From assembly GCF_963678635.1 (NCBI RefSeq), contig NC_087070.1, positions 44,683,467 to 44,747,466 on the forward strand: 64,000 bases of DNA. Reading direction: 5' to 3'. The stretch comes from Symsagittifera roscoffensis. Its lineage: Eukaryota > Xenacoelomorpha > Acoela > Convolutidae. The position numbers were made by a program, and so were the translations under genes. A model generated the notes under the pieces. The model saw nothing but the letters and a program-made list of their open reading frames with translations, did not search any database and was not told where the DNA came from. Every line of letters begins with the position of its first letter. Position 1 is the first letter of the stretch. Below are positions 11,550 to 23,386 of the stretch, piece after piece.

Positions 11550-14514
11550 GATTGGGTTTTGATAGCTTTCTCTTGTTTTTTTTGATGAATAAACAGCTTC
11601 TTCATTTAAATTCTTTACCCATAAATGCCTCACTTATCAAGTTGCTAGGAAAAGCATAGCAGAAGAAACCTTTCTTTAGACGACAGTTGGACGAGTCGTT
11701 CATCAATATACAAAAAAAAACTTGGAGTTTTCAAATCTAGGAAAAATGACTGAAAACTTGTCTCGTAAACTTGAGATCCATTAGTTTTTTAAAAATATGA
11801 CTAATTGGTTGAGAGAAGCATTTTGATTTGTCGAACGCATGTGTTCAGACCGTCCATTAAAGAGATAGAGACTGGACTTTGAAAAAGCCTCATTTAAAGC
11901 AGATTTTCTAATTTTTTGTTGCACGGTCGGAATATAATTTTCCGAACACTTAAACTGCTGCTCTCACCAAGCTACGCATTTTTTAACAACGGTTCAGAAT
12001 CTGTGACGCAATTTTGTTGGTAGATTGTCACTTCAAACCGAAAAAAAAACATCATTTTCAATAGTTTTTAATTAGTCAAGAAAATGGGATATTTCTAGTG
12101 GAAAAACAATTGTAAGTTAAACCTCTACAGCAAAACCCTTGAACACAATCGTCACATATTTTCACGTTCTCCTCCTTAACACAACAAACCCACCCTTGTT
12201 AAAATAAAATAATTTGATTATTTTTCCTACGGTATAGATTTTAGAAGCACATTTTATTGAAACCCGAAACTTAAAAAATCCTCCATTATATCCAAAAACG
12301 AAATCAGTGAATGGCGAAGCTTTGTATAAAATATTAATAACAATCAACAGTTTATTTGTCTTAACAAGTCAATCTGTAAATGAACTAGTTTTTTGACATT
12401 TTCAAATCAAAAATTGGTGTTCAAGCAAGTAATTGCTTGACTAGACGCGCATCCCTAAACCTTTGACTGGAAACCTCTTGCTCAGTACATGTATTAAGAC
12501 ATGCTCAGTTTAGATTTATATCTTTGAAATAAACCGTCCTTCGTGACACAAGTTTTGAAATAGGAAGCAGAAATCTAATTAAACTATTTTGAAATCATTT
12601 CCGTATTCACGTCACTCTGGTCCAGTCATTTTTATCAGAGTTCTATCATCTGTAGCAAAATAGTTCTTATTAGTCAAGCTTTGTCAACCAATAGCATTTC
12701 AGCATGTACAATAAGGCGGGAAGTTTGAACATAATTCGAATTTAGGCGGAAAAATTTCAAATCAAAAATCGGTGTTCAATCAAGTAATTGCTCGTTTAGA
12801 TGCGCAACGTAAAATTTTGACTGCAAACCTGCATTAGCTAGTTTGATTTTTTCTGCAAAACGTTTCTTGTGCAATTGGTACAGAACAGTTATGTTTTCCC
12901 ACTTAACCCTATTTTTATTCTGGTTACTTTTGAAATCACTTGACTCTCCTCCTTCTTTCTCATAATTGTTTGCTTAACAAATTTCATAAAAAAATCATAT
13001 ACAACTTTTGACTACTTACATTTGCATAAAAGAGCAAAAGAAGTCGCCATGAGCGTGGCAATATTTTGTTGAAAACAAGCTATTATTTTGCAATGCAATG
13101 AAGGTTCTTTCACGGCTCAAATGCTCTCAAAGTTTCAAAAAGCACACTTTCACACACATGGTCAACTTAGAGGTGTTTGTGATTTTGTCATTTGGGCTTT
13201 CATTTGCCAAAAAAAAATTATCAACTCAAATACTAGCAACCGATTGACTACCTGTTATGAGAGCTGCCTCTGCTCACTTAGCTACTACAAGTGCCACGCG
13301 AGAAACAACCAACGGATGAAAATTAGTCGATTGATCTTTCAGAATTGATGCAAGACAAAAAAGATCAAATTCAGAAACTCATAATGCAACGTGTTGCAGA
13401 AGGACCTAGAAAATTTCAGTTCAGCGCTAATTTTGGTTTGATAAACCTAGAGCAATAGCTGATTCTTGTAATATAGAGACCGAAAAGTGGGTTTATGGAA
13501 ACTCCGACATGAAACCAGTGATGAGCTTCTGATTAGAAGATGACGAGTTTTTAAAATGATCAGAAAAATGCAAGCAGTTTTTGACACTTTGATATGTTTT
13601 GGAATGTTTGTTGAACTTGGAAAGTTTTATCCAATCCGTGGATCATCGTATTTTGTTTTGCTTTTTTTGAACTCGAGAATCCCAGAATTTGGTAAGGTTT
13701 AGAAATCACGACGTTCATAATTGCTTTCGAACTCTACCAATGGAAAAAAAGTCGATTTTAGACAAACATTTTACAAACGAGACAGAGGAGCAACAATGCA
13801 TCATTGGTTCGGATTTAATGAATGGAGGAAAAGTTGCAGTTTCAGAAGCAGATCTGGAACAAGCAAGGAAAGTTTTGAGAGAGTTCAAACGTCAGAGCCG
13901 GAAAGACTATCAGAAGTTGTATCTCAGGTGTGATAAACTCCTCCTTGCTTGCCTCCTTGAAGAGTTTCGACAATTTAGTCACCAAACTTTCAGAAAAACT
14001 ACTGGTGCGTAACTTTGAGTTAAAAGAACATCTAGACGACGAGATACATTTGAACCAAAATCTTTCAACGACTGAAGATTCTCTGATTGAATTTTTATTA
14101 GAAGTGGATCTCAAGTACCCAGAAGAACTACAGGACAATCATCAGATTTACCCTTTAGCTCCCACGAAACAAACAGTACCTTAGGATTGGTTGAGTACAT
14201 ACCAAACAAATTTACGCAGGCAGATGAGGAATCAAGAATTTGCAAGACATTCAATTGGTAAGAACAATAACTTACTGCAGACGTTGTATGACAAGTCAAA
14301 CTAAAAAAAAAATGCACAGTGAGCTGAAAAAATATCACTGTGAACACGTTTAAACTCCAACAATCTAGAAACAAATTTTAGTACAAACTTCTAAGCATTT
14401 GTGCTTATGGGAAAACACTTCCAAATGGATGCTTGATCGGATTGTTAGAGATTATCAAGCCACCTTGCGAGAAATTACTGCATTCGTTTTAAAATGTTAC
14501 AAAAGTTCTGGGGC
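11550..14514. repeat. Tandem duplication within the Polinton, copy 2
   Basis: This is a second, shortened copy of 7501-11549. Relative to copy 1 it lacks about 1.14 kb (9281-10424 equivalent, joined at a shared tctac), 271 bases that include polymerase motif A, and two short pieces near 14307 and 14330. It has an extra block of about 410 bases at 12311-12720. Beyond 14514 the polymerase continues into sequence absent from copy 1, so the original 3' end of the gene lies here. Confidence 0.85.
12311..12720. other. Extra 410-base block in duplication copy 2
   Basis: This block has no counterpart in copy 1 at about 8269. Its internal segment 12401-12478 is a diverged repeat of 12757-12830 (shared tttcaaatcaaaaat and gtaattgct strings, then aaacct). 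It may be an insertion bounded by local repeats, or ancestral sequence lost from copy 1 by recombination. No coding sequence or terminal inverted repeat was seen. Confidence 0.5.
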
Positions 14515-15439
14515 AAAATTAGCAGCCTTCACTTCAATTCAAACAAAATTTTATTGGGATCTGCCAAAAATTGTGGAGCGGGTGTTCTTGAATTAACAAA
14601 GCTTCACATATACAAATTTCCTTACGATTTATTGAAAACAATTTTTGAATCTCAACTTCGTTATCCTGATACAGACAGTCTCCCCTTACAAAATCAAGAG
14701 AAAAGATTCATACTGCAAAATGTCGAGAAAAAAAGGGACATTTTGAATGAACTTGACAAGTCAAAATACCCGAAGGATGAGTTTCCCAGGGACATGAGAA
14801 CCGAGTTTATATCCCTCAAACGCAAATTTTATTCCATTTTTCTGGAGGTAAAAACTTTTCTTTGCCTGTATTTTAAATAGAATGTTTTTTAGTGGGCATT
14901 TATATAATAATAATCATTTTGTATTCAAAAAACATAGTGCATTTTTCCGGCGCATTTGTATTTTTTTTTCAAAAAAATTTTTTTTTTTGTCGGCGATTTT
15001 TGTTGAAAGAACAATTTGTTTTGGCCGCCGAATTTTTTAAGGTCACACATGACGTTCAGGTCATCTTTTTTGAACCTGGTTTTCTACTTAACATAATGTA
15101 TTAGCTAAAAAACACAAAAAATGCAGATTTTAATTTTTTTCACCACATATTAAAAATCATCGTTTATTGGATTAATAACCAAATAATTTTATATTTAGAC
15201 TGCAGAAAACTATCGATCAAAGGTGTATCAAAAGCTACACAAAAAATATTGATTATCAGCGTTATTGAGACATCTTGCCCTCCGGCGCGTTAGTCGAAAC
15301 TGCAAACAGTCGAATCGCATCCAAATCACAACAATCTGCAAACTGTTACTTCGACAAATACATTGTTATCAGCTTTTGACGACAAACGCTACATCCTCGA
15401 TGATGGCCAGCAGATTTTTCCTACGGTCACAAAAATATC
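13330..15439 (+). pseudogene. Protein-primed family B DNA polymerase (Polinton PolB), copy 2 with 3' end
   Basis: This copy repeats the early blocks (KFYPIRGSSYF near 13620, then DYQKLYLRCDKLLLACLLEEF at 13689-14012) but skips from there to the LLVRNFELKEH region, so motif A is deleted. It continues with LEVDLKYPEEL and IYPLAPTKQ at 13930-14184. The 14494-14880 frame has VLELTKLHIYKFPYDLL, the motif C sequence LRYPDTDSLPLQ, and LDKSKYPKDEFP. After an interruption, KGVSKATQKI appears near 15215. LSAFDDKRYILDDG at about 15366-15410 and YGHKNI at about 15422 match the usual C-terminus of Polinton polymerases. Frameshifts occur within the DDG-YGH segment and earlier. The two copies together still show motifs A, B and C; neither does alone. 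Confidence 0.8.
14848..15205 (+). other. Intron or AT-rich insertion inside PolB copy 2
   Basis: Polymerase similarity stops at ...FYSIFLE (14847) and resumes with KGVSKATQKI near 15215. The 350 bases between are poly-T-rich, with no coding match. The left edge reads gag|gtaaaa, an acceptable splice donor. Candidate acceptors are tttag at 15198 and tgcag at 15205. Neither acceptor keeps the downstream frame exactly, which could reflect pseudogene decay or mean this is an insertion. Confidence 0.4.
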
Positions 15440-15949
15440 GTGGGTCAAACTGCGATTGGCTTTAATTATTTTGGTGACGACGCCTCCGCTGTGTATTCGG
15501 AGCCAACTGACGATGACAGTTTGGAAAATTGGATGCCAGTTCTTGAAGATCGTCAACAACCAGTGTCGTGCGATTGTGACGACTTCCTAGATGGGGAGTC
15601 TGATGATTTCGTTAACACTCGAAACGTTGATTGGGACAATTCTGAAATTGACGATGACTCTTCTGAGAATAGTTTTGCTGTTGAAACTAGACAACCATAT
15701 CGTTCGCTTCAACAACTGCTGGAGCAAGTCAATAGCAGACCCGTCTGTTTCATGCAGCAAGTCAAAACCCGTCTGTTTCATGCAGCAGACACCAATGAAA
15801 GTGATATAGATAGTGGGGATATCACCGATCTTGAGACCAATAAATCCGACGAGGACGAGTCGTCATTCTTCAGCATTTCGTTTTTCGATAAGAAAACAGT
15901 TGAGGAAGATGCAGAAAAACCACGGTCAAAAAGTAGACGAATCGATTAA
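15440..15949 (+). CDS. Acidic open frame fused to the PolB C-terminus
   Basis: This frame stays open for 170 codons in a region otherwise full of stops. It is in frame with the polymerase YGHKNI end just upstream, so it reads as a C-terminal extension; no ATG is needed at 15440 (a GTG). It is strongly acidic: clusters of Asp, Glu and Ser (DDDSLENW, DCDDFLDGESDDF, DIDSGDITDLE, KSDEDESS), ending with a basic PRSKSRRID. A 21-base direct repeat (15739-15759 and 15767-15787, period 28) lies inside and encodes two related segments in different frames. No domain is recognised. Most Polinton polymerases I know of end near the YGH motif, so the tail is unusual. It may be a fused small Polinton protein or a lineage-specific tail. 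Confidence 0.45.
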   Translation: MGQTAIGFNYFGDDASAVYSEPTDDDSLENWMPVLEDRQQPVSCDCDDFLDGESDDFVNTRNVDWDNSEIDDDSSENSFAVETRQPYRSLQQLLEQVNSRPVCFMQQVKTRLFHAADTNESDIDSGDITDLETNKSDEDESSFFSISFFDKKTVEEDAEKPRSKSRRID

Positions 15950-16499
15950 AACACAGGAAAAAACCCAAATTAGATTTTGTATAGTAAAAAAAATCAGTGA
16001 ATTAATAAGAGGATTGTGTGTAAATAAAACTGGACCTAGCGCTTTTCCTTGTTTAGCGTGAATTTTAGTGCGAGACTAAGTTCCAAATATTCGTTTTAAT
16101 TTAAACGAAACTTTTTCTGCAAAACTTTGTACGTATTTGTACGTAAACTTAAACTGAACCGAATTTTTAGAAAGGTTTGAGCACACAGGAAATAGCGCAG
16201 TAAAACATGCCAGTTTTTATTGGAACGAAGGCTTAACTTATCTTTTCTAGTACCAATCATGTAAACACAACAATCATTGGGCATACTCAATGATATGTCA
16301 AAACTTCACATGAGGGATATATTAGTTATAAAATCATACTTGGTGACAATTAGTATTGTTGCATGGTGACCATTGGCTGTCATATAACACAGGGTGACAA
16401 AAATGATCTATACATAATGATCATCCATGGATGGCAACCTCCGTCCCCCCTCCCCCGATCATAAAGTACTATGTGCATTCCACTTACATAAATATATAA
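15950..16499. other. Spacer between Polinton remnant and retroelement, nothing recognised
   Basis: There are no open frames with recognisable domains. The Polinton right terminus should fall here or just before, but I could not identify its inverted terminal repeat or a target-site duplication. A C-rich string (ccgtcccccctccccc) occurs at about 16441. Confidence 0.4.
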
Positions 16500-18129
16500 A
16501 TACATCCTCGTGGTCTTCATCCGTTGCGTCCACATAATCAAGGAAGTAGCCGATCGCTTTCATGCTTTGCTTATAAGTGGAACAGGCTGACACGTTTTGG
16601 TCCAGCGAACCTCAATTCGCGCAAGATCTCCTTTTGCCTATGTAATATCGAGGTTTATACCGACCGGAACCCGTGCCAATTTTCATTCCACTATTATTGT
16701 CTTTTTTTCGATTTATAGCCCTGGGCTTTAGGAGCAAATATTCACACAATTTCATGCGCAAATCATCGGGCGTAGGCATACAGTCCGCTGACAAGGTGAA
16801 GTGGGTGGCTAACATGGTTTTCCGCTCGTCACTTCCCACACCATCCATGTTTGTTGAGGCTATGGCTAAGTTCCTTTCTGTGATTCTCTCGTCAGGGTTA
16901 CTTTTCATTCTCAGCAGCTCGAGGTCATCCAAAAACTTGTCATTAATTCGTCATGTCGTTGGCGCCTCTTTTCAAACTTCACCATCGCCTGATGCCCTTG
17001 CAAACCCGAGCTGAAACGATTCAGCAAGATGTCAAAGATCTTACGAGCACTGTCACGTTCATTTGTCCTTTTCAACATAACACAGTTCAGGGCCTTGCCT
17101 TCCAGATTGCTTGTCAGTGCGCTAAATTCTTGCTTCTTCGAGAAATTTTCTTCGAGAGGAAAGTGCAACTTCATCATCTCTATCCAGGTATCAATGAAAC
17201 TATCTGACTCATCCTTGTACGATTTCGATTTATCGAGTGTTCTGCGGGAACATTCCCCTCTCTCGGTAGACGGTGATGCACGGTAGACGTGAGACGGTGG
17301 TTAAAACTAGAACCAATCTGACGTAAGGCAGCGTGGGCAGACAGGCCCTCGAGGGGGTTTTCACCTCTGGCGGGATTGGATCCGTCCAAATGGCCTCGAT
17401 GAGACTGCCATGGGTCTCTCCTTATGGCTATACTCAATACTTGTTCTCGATATCGGGGGAGCCCCTGTATTTCTGGGTTCTCTCAACCCGTCAGTTGGCT
17501 GACGCGAACTCTCACTCGGATCTGAGCGACTTTCTCAGTTGTTGCTATTTAAAAGCTCATCAAGTTTCCGCATCATAGGGTTAGCTTTAATGTCCCATCT
17601 ACTCTCCAAGTTACTCATCTTTTGAGCATGGGTGCTGTCATGATAGTTTAGTAGCCGCTCTATCTCACGTGTCATTCTGCGATCTTTTTTTTCAGATTCG
17701 TTGTTGGCTAGAGCTAAACTCTCCGCAAAGAAAATGATCGGTGTTCTGAAGTAGCTGGACCTGATCACATTTAACTGCCAGCTCGTCTCTTAGCTTCTCA
17801 TGGCCCTGTTCAGCCTTTTCTTCTACTCGGTCGATTATTTTTGTCATGTCTCTCCGCAGTTCTTCGAGGCCTGTCATCACGTTGGCAAGCATATCTGCCA
17901 AATCACCAGCCCAGTCCTTTACTGGGGTCAGACCTAGAAAAGACGACGTTAATTGAGCTTGCAGCATAGTAATCGATAATTCTCCACCTTTCTGCGTGCC
18001 CATCGACATCATTATCTTATTGAATGTTGACGACATTCCCATCGGTATCCCATTCGACACCGGTCTTGATGGTGAAGTGTACATCGCTTTCTTATTCTTC
18101 TCCTGCTTCGGGCTAGGAGTGAGAGCCAT
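16500..18129 (-). pseudogene. Ty3/gypsy-like gag, family B, degraded
   Basis: In sense order, an N-terminal coiled-coil-like region (17692-18129) reads LEELRRDMTKIIDRVEEKAE. The capsid-type segment follows at 16911-17177, with LTSNLEGKALNCVML and LLNRFSSGLQGHQAMVKFEK. Frame 16612-16932 continues with LATHFTLSADCMPTPDDLR and ends at the zinc-knuckle start RRSCAN. Translation below 16612 gives VSACSTYKQSMKAIGY. The sequence is closest to the plus-strand family B gag at 60089-63145, including SACxxYKQxMKAIGY. Gag forms the particle and binds element RNA. Frameshifts near 17180, 16920 and 16610 inactivate it. The element is cut off just past the zinc knuckle, so no protease or pol follows. Confidence 0.75.
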
Positions 18130-20314
18130 GTCCGACTGTTTTAGTCCAAGATGGTCGAAGCCAGAAGCAAAGAAGTAAAGAAGTACTTAATGTATCCAAA
18201 CTGACTGGAAGGATCCCTCTGAATTTCACTAATGAGTGTTCTTAAGGGGCTAAAGTCGTCTCCGAAGGTTTCTTTGCAGGTGTTTAAAATGTTTAACTTA
18301 CATCGGAGGAATACTTCGGAGGGTACCTTAAGCACTTAAGCTACTTCGGAGGGTGCTCCAAAATTCACTAAGGAAGGATTGTTAAGGGGCTTATTACACT
18401 CCGGAAGGTTACCTCGGAGGGTTCCTGAGTTTTCCGAATTTTCAACTTTTTGCCTCAGAAGAGTCTCCGGCTAGTGTCAAAACAAATCAAAATAGGCTAT
18501 ATTTACTCGGGGGGGTTGTTTGAACTGTTTCGGAGGGTTCCGCAAAATATTTACTAAGGAGGGTTATTAAGAGGCTTAACTGACTCCGGAGAGTTAATTC
18601 GGAAAAATCCCGAAAAATTGCACATTCAATTCTTCATGTCGCGGTAAAGCCTCCAATTGCAGTCTAACTTACTTAAAACAAGGTCAGTTGAACCGGTCAA
18701 CCTACTTGCTACTTTTTGGGATGACAATAGACTTTTATAAAAACTTCTGTTGCGCAGAGGGTTCCCTGAAATTTGGTTCCTCCAGTTTGATAAGTTTTAA
18801 AAAAGTTTTCATTTCCAATATTATCAACTTCAAATTGGTTACAGGTCAGAAAAGTGATCAATACGTCAGTTTATGGAACCAAATTTTTGATCGGTTTTTG
18901 ATCGGAGAGATTAACAAAAACGCGTTTGATAGATTGACCTTTGTTCACTACCTATGTAGGCTTTCGGAGATTTTTCTGCAATTCTTGCTTAAAGAGCTTT
19001 AAAGTACTTGAACTGAGCAGAGTAGCCCTGTATAGTTTTGAAATAATGCAAAAATTGGACCAAATCTGGTTTAGAAACAACGACTTAGCCATAAACTATC
19101 GATTTTGGACTCTCCAATTCCTTCTTTTCCGAGCTTTAAGTCTGTATCTCTATCAACTGAGCTACTAGTAGAATTGCTTAAAGTAACTGAGCTCATTATG
19201 CTAGCCAGCTCCAAGCGCAAAATTTTTGATCTCTTTACTTCTAAAAAACTCAAAATTTCAATCCTCAAAATTTGTAGATGAAACTCAGAGAATTAATTGA
19301 TCGAAAAAACATACTTTTGCCAACTTCTACTGAGTTTTTTTCCGCGGAGTTTCTTTTGTTGAACTACGTAGTAGCTGACTGCGCAGGAGCATTATTTTGT
19401 TCAAAAAAATATGAAAATTCAAACATTTGGGGTTAACTGTTTCGTCGAAAATTGGTAACTTTTGACAAACTTGGGGTGTTTTTGGGTCCAGATGGGAGAT
19501 ACTTAACATATAATACGGGTTGTAACCTATCAGTAGACATTAATTGACTCTTTTTACCCTCTTTTACAACAAATTACCCGAAGTAAGACCCTTAACTTGG
19601 AAGTTTGCAATCGATGGAGGGTACAATTGTGCCTCCAACACCTAAGTTTTTTGAAGTAGTACCTGAATGATACTAAAAATGTGCCAACGATACCTAACAG
19701 CCGTTGTGGATGATGATTCTGTTGTCCCCTGTTGCTTCTGTCATCTTGCCACTGTGCACTCCGGTCACCGGCGAAATTATCATTAATGTGCTTAAATACT
19801 CAAAAACAATCAAGAGAGGGTACCTAGCCGACAAGCAACACATTTGATCTTTCGATCAAAATTAAAATGAATCAATCTGAAACAAAACAACGAATAAAAA
19901 AGTCGGATCTCATCTCGTCCGGAAATATTATATGAACTGTATTTTTTTGTTTTTTACTGTTTTGGTGTTTTTCGGGTTTTTTGCTGTTTTTTTGTATTTT
20001 TTGTTTTCAAGTAATTTTTTTTTGGCTTTTTCTCAATTATCCAAAATTTTTGCTTGCTTTTATGCTTTCTCTTTGATTGTTTTCGGTGCCAGATCTTTGA
20101 GATAAATGGGTTTCCCACCTAACCCTCCGACCCAGGAAATTTTCGGTCTTAACTAAGTTAAAAAGCCAAGTTGTACCAGGTGGAGGGTCCTCTCGCACCT
20201 TCCGCCTAGTACATTGCAGGACATTAAGGCCACTAGCTCGGGCTTAAGCCCGAAGTGGAGTTTTGGTCGATGATATGTTTGCTGACCATGATGATCTATT
20301 GCCCTTAACCCGTC
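18130..20314 (-). other. Untranslated leader of the left family B element
   Basis: About 2.2 kb lies between the gag start and the primer-binding-site-like motif at 20315. There is no recognisable gene. The gag-proximal part (18200-18610) carries a degenerate repeat, listed separately. Around 19920-20040 it is T-rich with many ttttt runs. In length and position it corresponds to the long leaders of the two other elements in the window. Confidence 0.5.
18200..18610. repeat. Degenerate CGGAGGGT-type repeat cluster
   Basis: Strings such as tcggagggta, tcggagggtg, ccggaaggtt, tcggagggtt and ctccggagag recur at irregular spacing, roughly every 20-70 bases. They share the core tccggagggg found in the leader of the right-hand family B element (58385-58640). 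Relative to gag the orientation is opposite in the two places. Confidence 0.6.
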
Positions 20315-20330
20315 CACCCAGGAGCGCCAT
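20315..20330 (-). promoter_or_regulatory. Primer-binding-site-like motif, left family B element
   Basis: On the minus strand this reads ATGGCGCTCCTGGGTG, identical to four other sites in the window. It lies upstream of a gag in the correct orientation (2.2 kb) and begins with TGG after the A, as expected if it pairs with a tRNA 3' CCA. The flanking gttaca...ttttc upstream is shared in part with the other sites. The matching tRNA is not identified. Confidence 0.5.
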
Positions 20331-23300
20331 GAAAATGTTTTTGTAACTTTCGCCCAGACATTGGTAGAAAAACGGAGCGTAGAAAAAGTAACTATAGAAA
20401 ACTGGTTCACGTCAGTTAACCTACTTCTACATGTTTTTAACCGTCTTAACCTAGCCAGTTGTTTTTCTGGTCTGTTAAGGGCTAAGTACTTTTTAAACCA
20501 TTTTTAGGCCATCAGCCAAGCGACTTTTGATCAGCTTTCGATTACATTCAAAAATAGTCACATGGCTGCTTTTGGGATCCCCAAGCAACGTGGTAACCAT
20601 TAAAAACACGGCTAGAAGATGACAGTTATATATCTTTCTAGTGAGAACTATATACTAAATCTATTGGAGACGGACTCATTCCTCGACTCTAACTGCTCTT
20701 GTTCTGAAATACCAAAATATTATTGGAGTAAATTAAATACGTTTAGGGCATTACAGCAGCTAAAATGTATTGTGATTATCGCTAACAGTGTAACATTCGC
20801 TCCAAAATACATATCGACGGAAAATAAGGCTAGGTTGTAAAACGACTGGTTAGCGTCTAAACACAGCTCTACATGCTTTTAACCGTCTCTACCAAAGCCA
20901 GTTCTTAGTGTGGTCCTTTTATTATCGGGTCGACAAAATTGATACTGTTCTGGGCTACCGGCCAGAATGCTCAGGTTAACTGCTCAGCTTAACGTAGTTA
21001 CGTGTAGAAATAAGGAACTCATGGCTGAGTCTCAGTATCCCCAGACCATGAGGTCACTCCTAAAAACAGGGCTGCTACTTATACATTATATTACTATAGT
21101 TTTTGTTCAGTAGATAAAAATCATCGTATCCATCGGAGATGAATCAACCCTTTCCCTGAACTCCTAGCTTCTCATCATCTGAAGACGAATTTAGATGATT
21201 TTAATTCAATTCAAGACATAACCGGAAACTGAAAGTTGTTATAATGGAGTTTCAGTTTTCCTCCCGACACACTTCCGGATTCTGAAATCCGGACAAAGAG
21301 CGGTCTTATCGTCCTTCCCGAAGACTAGCAAAATCGTTACAATACCCTTCCTTATTCTCGGGAAGTCTTCGGTAACGCTTGTACAGCTACATTCGCTACA
21401 ATTCGCACAGCATCTATTGTAATTTCAGTCGTCAATATCACTGTCTTTGCAAAACTCTGTCCGTAATGTTCTATTCGCGACAATCGTAGTTCTGGTTTTT
21501 CTCTAATTTTCAGTTGTAGCGAAGTTTTAAGGCCGTGACGTGTCTTTATTTCAGAACGACTGTTCAAAGTTTATTACGTCACGCCAAACTGACCATTCCC
21601 GATTCGTTAAATTGTCAGATTAGTACGGCTAACCTGCTAAACCTGCCAATTTTCCCAGTCTACGGTTACAACAAAAATTCGAATACACCATGCATTTTGG
21701 CGCCATTCTGGTTGAAAGTCTCGCAGTCTCTGGGCACCGGGCCTCTGATTCCGCACTCTGCCACAGATAACATCTCTCTGATTTCGGGGCACGGAAGGTT
21801 TCGGTTCGTCCCGAATGTCCCACTGGACCTTCCGCTTCCTCAATCTTCTTCCGACCAGCATCTTATTGTGTCCTGATATCACGATGAGGGGCTTCGTTTG
21901 TCCTCTGCTTTGTGCTCTTTTTCTCGACTAAATTTTGTTTTGCAGTTTGGTTGTGTTCCGGTTTTTGTGTGTTTTTGTGATTTTTCGGTCAAAATGGCGA
22001 TTTCTTGTATTTCTCAGAAATGTTCTATTCCAAATTGAAATTTTGAAAATTTGAAACTGCTGGAACATTCTGAGCCTCCCTTTCATCACAATTCCGGTAC
22101 TAACGCGTTTAACGTTCTTTCGACGATCGTCGGAAGATTCGACTGTGCCAATCCGGGCAATGGCACAACTTTAAAACCTGATGATGCACAAATGTGCGAA
22201 AAAGTTCGTCATTTACTTTTTTTGAAAAACCTCTAACTCAAAAAATTTTATGTTCTAACAAGTTTTGGACAACAAAGTTAATTCGCTGGAAAGTTTCTAC
22301 TGTTGATTGCAGGTACTTTTTGCTTTTCCGGAATGCGTCACCAACCACTCTTCTTGCTCTCTAGCGGTAACCAGACAACTCTACTTGCGGTAATAATATC
22401 AAAATAGGTCAATTGCGAATAGCAATAGAACTACAGCTAATTTTGTTGTCGTTCTCACAATAGTCAATTCGATTGTTGCCGAAATTTAAAAAAAAAGCAA
22501 AATGAATCTCTTTTTTTTATTATGACCGACTTGCAAATGTGCCAGTCGATCATATTTGGAAGTTTGACCTTGAGCAACGCAAAAGACGTGAGTTTGGGGT
22601 GAAATGGAGTTTTTCAAAAACTCGAATTGAGCATGTCATGCTCAGGTTTCTCGCGACCACCGAAAATAAGATCAGAAGAATCGAACTACAATCGCGGGAA
22701 ATTAGTCAAAATTAGCAGCGAGCGGGAAATTGCTATTCGCAATTTCCAATACATAATTCGCACGAGAGTAGAGCTGTCTTATTCGAAACAGAATCGCGAG
22801 TAAAGAAGAGATATATTAGAAGTGGACCAGAGTGAACCTTCGGTGGAAAGGTGGACAACCGAAGTCTCCCGATGGTCCAAACATAATTACCCTATTTATG
22901 CTAGAGTTACTTGTTAATTTTTTACTTAATTCTAGAGGTCGTGCTGGTATGTGAGTACCCAATTTAAATTTCTTGAGTGTGTTTTATATTGTAATGTTGA
23001 GTTAGGGAGAGTTTTTGGGTTGATCCATCTGAAATGGATCAAAGGTCCACTGTCTAATAACAGGGAACTATGCGTAAGGTTCCGACCCTATTTTTAACGG
23101 CGTTGCGTGTTTTAGGTATTTTGAGACCTATGTATTGTGACGTTTTTATTTTCTAGATTGGGGGGGGGGGGGGGGGGTATTTTGGTAGTGGCCTTCAAGC
23201 TAAAACAAAGGTTTTAGTCTCATATCGCAAGTGAACCGAATTGGGTCCGACCGCTTGAGGTAAAAAAACACAAGAGATAGTGTACCTGACTCTTGAGCCA

Positions 23301-23370
23301 ATGGTTATAAGGCCTATTTTTCTTTATTCTCATATGTGACTTAAGTAGGCGACTGTTACATAGTGTTTTT
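20331..23370. other. Central LTR-like region between two divergent PBS-like sites (left)
   Basis: This 3.04 kb region is bounded by outward-facing copies of the 16-base motif. It has no recognisable gene; small open frames such as 21535-21876 have no domain and are conserved only because the DNA is duplicated. Its reverse complement, shorter and diverged, recurs at 54105-56449 between the same kind of motif pair. The likely content is the 5' LTRs of two head-to-head elements: one facing left (family B gag at 16.5-18.1 kb) and one facing right (family A, its gag missing here). An LTR boundary near 22710 is suggested because the third partial copy at 28680-29478 stops at the equivalent base. 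Confidence 0.5.
23160..23177. repeat. Poly-G run of 18
   Basis: This is a homopolymer of 18 G, with 12 G at the equivalent place in the duplicate (27320-27331). It varies in length between otherwise near-identical copies. Confidence 0.9.
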
Positions 23371-23386
23371 ATGGCGCTCCTGGGTG
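23371..23386 (+). promoter_or_regulatory. Primer-binding-site-like motif, rightward
   Basis: ATGGCGCTCCTGGGTG, preceded by gcgactgttacatagtgttttt wording shared with the sites at 27507, 54089 (minus) and 56450. The downstream sequence runs into a family A-type leader and minisatellite, but no gag follows because a second copy of the unit begins at 25237. Confidence 0.5.

Noticed and set aside
21535-21876. 113-codon plus-strand frame, repeated at 25688-26035
   Set aside because: No recognisable domain, and its conservation is explained by recent duplication of the surrounding DNA.
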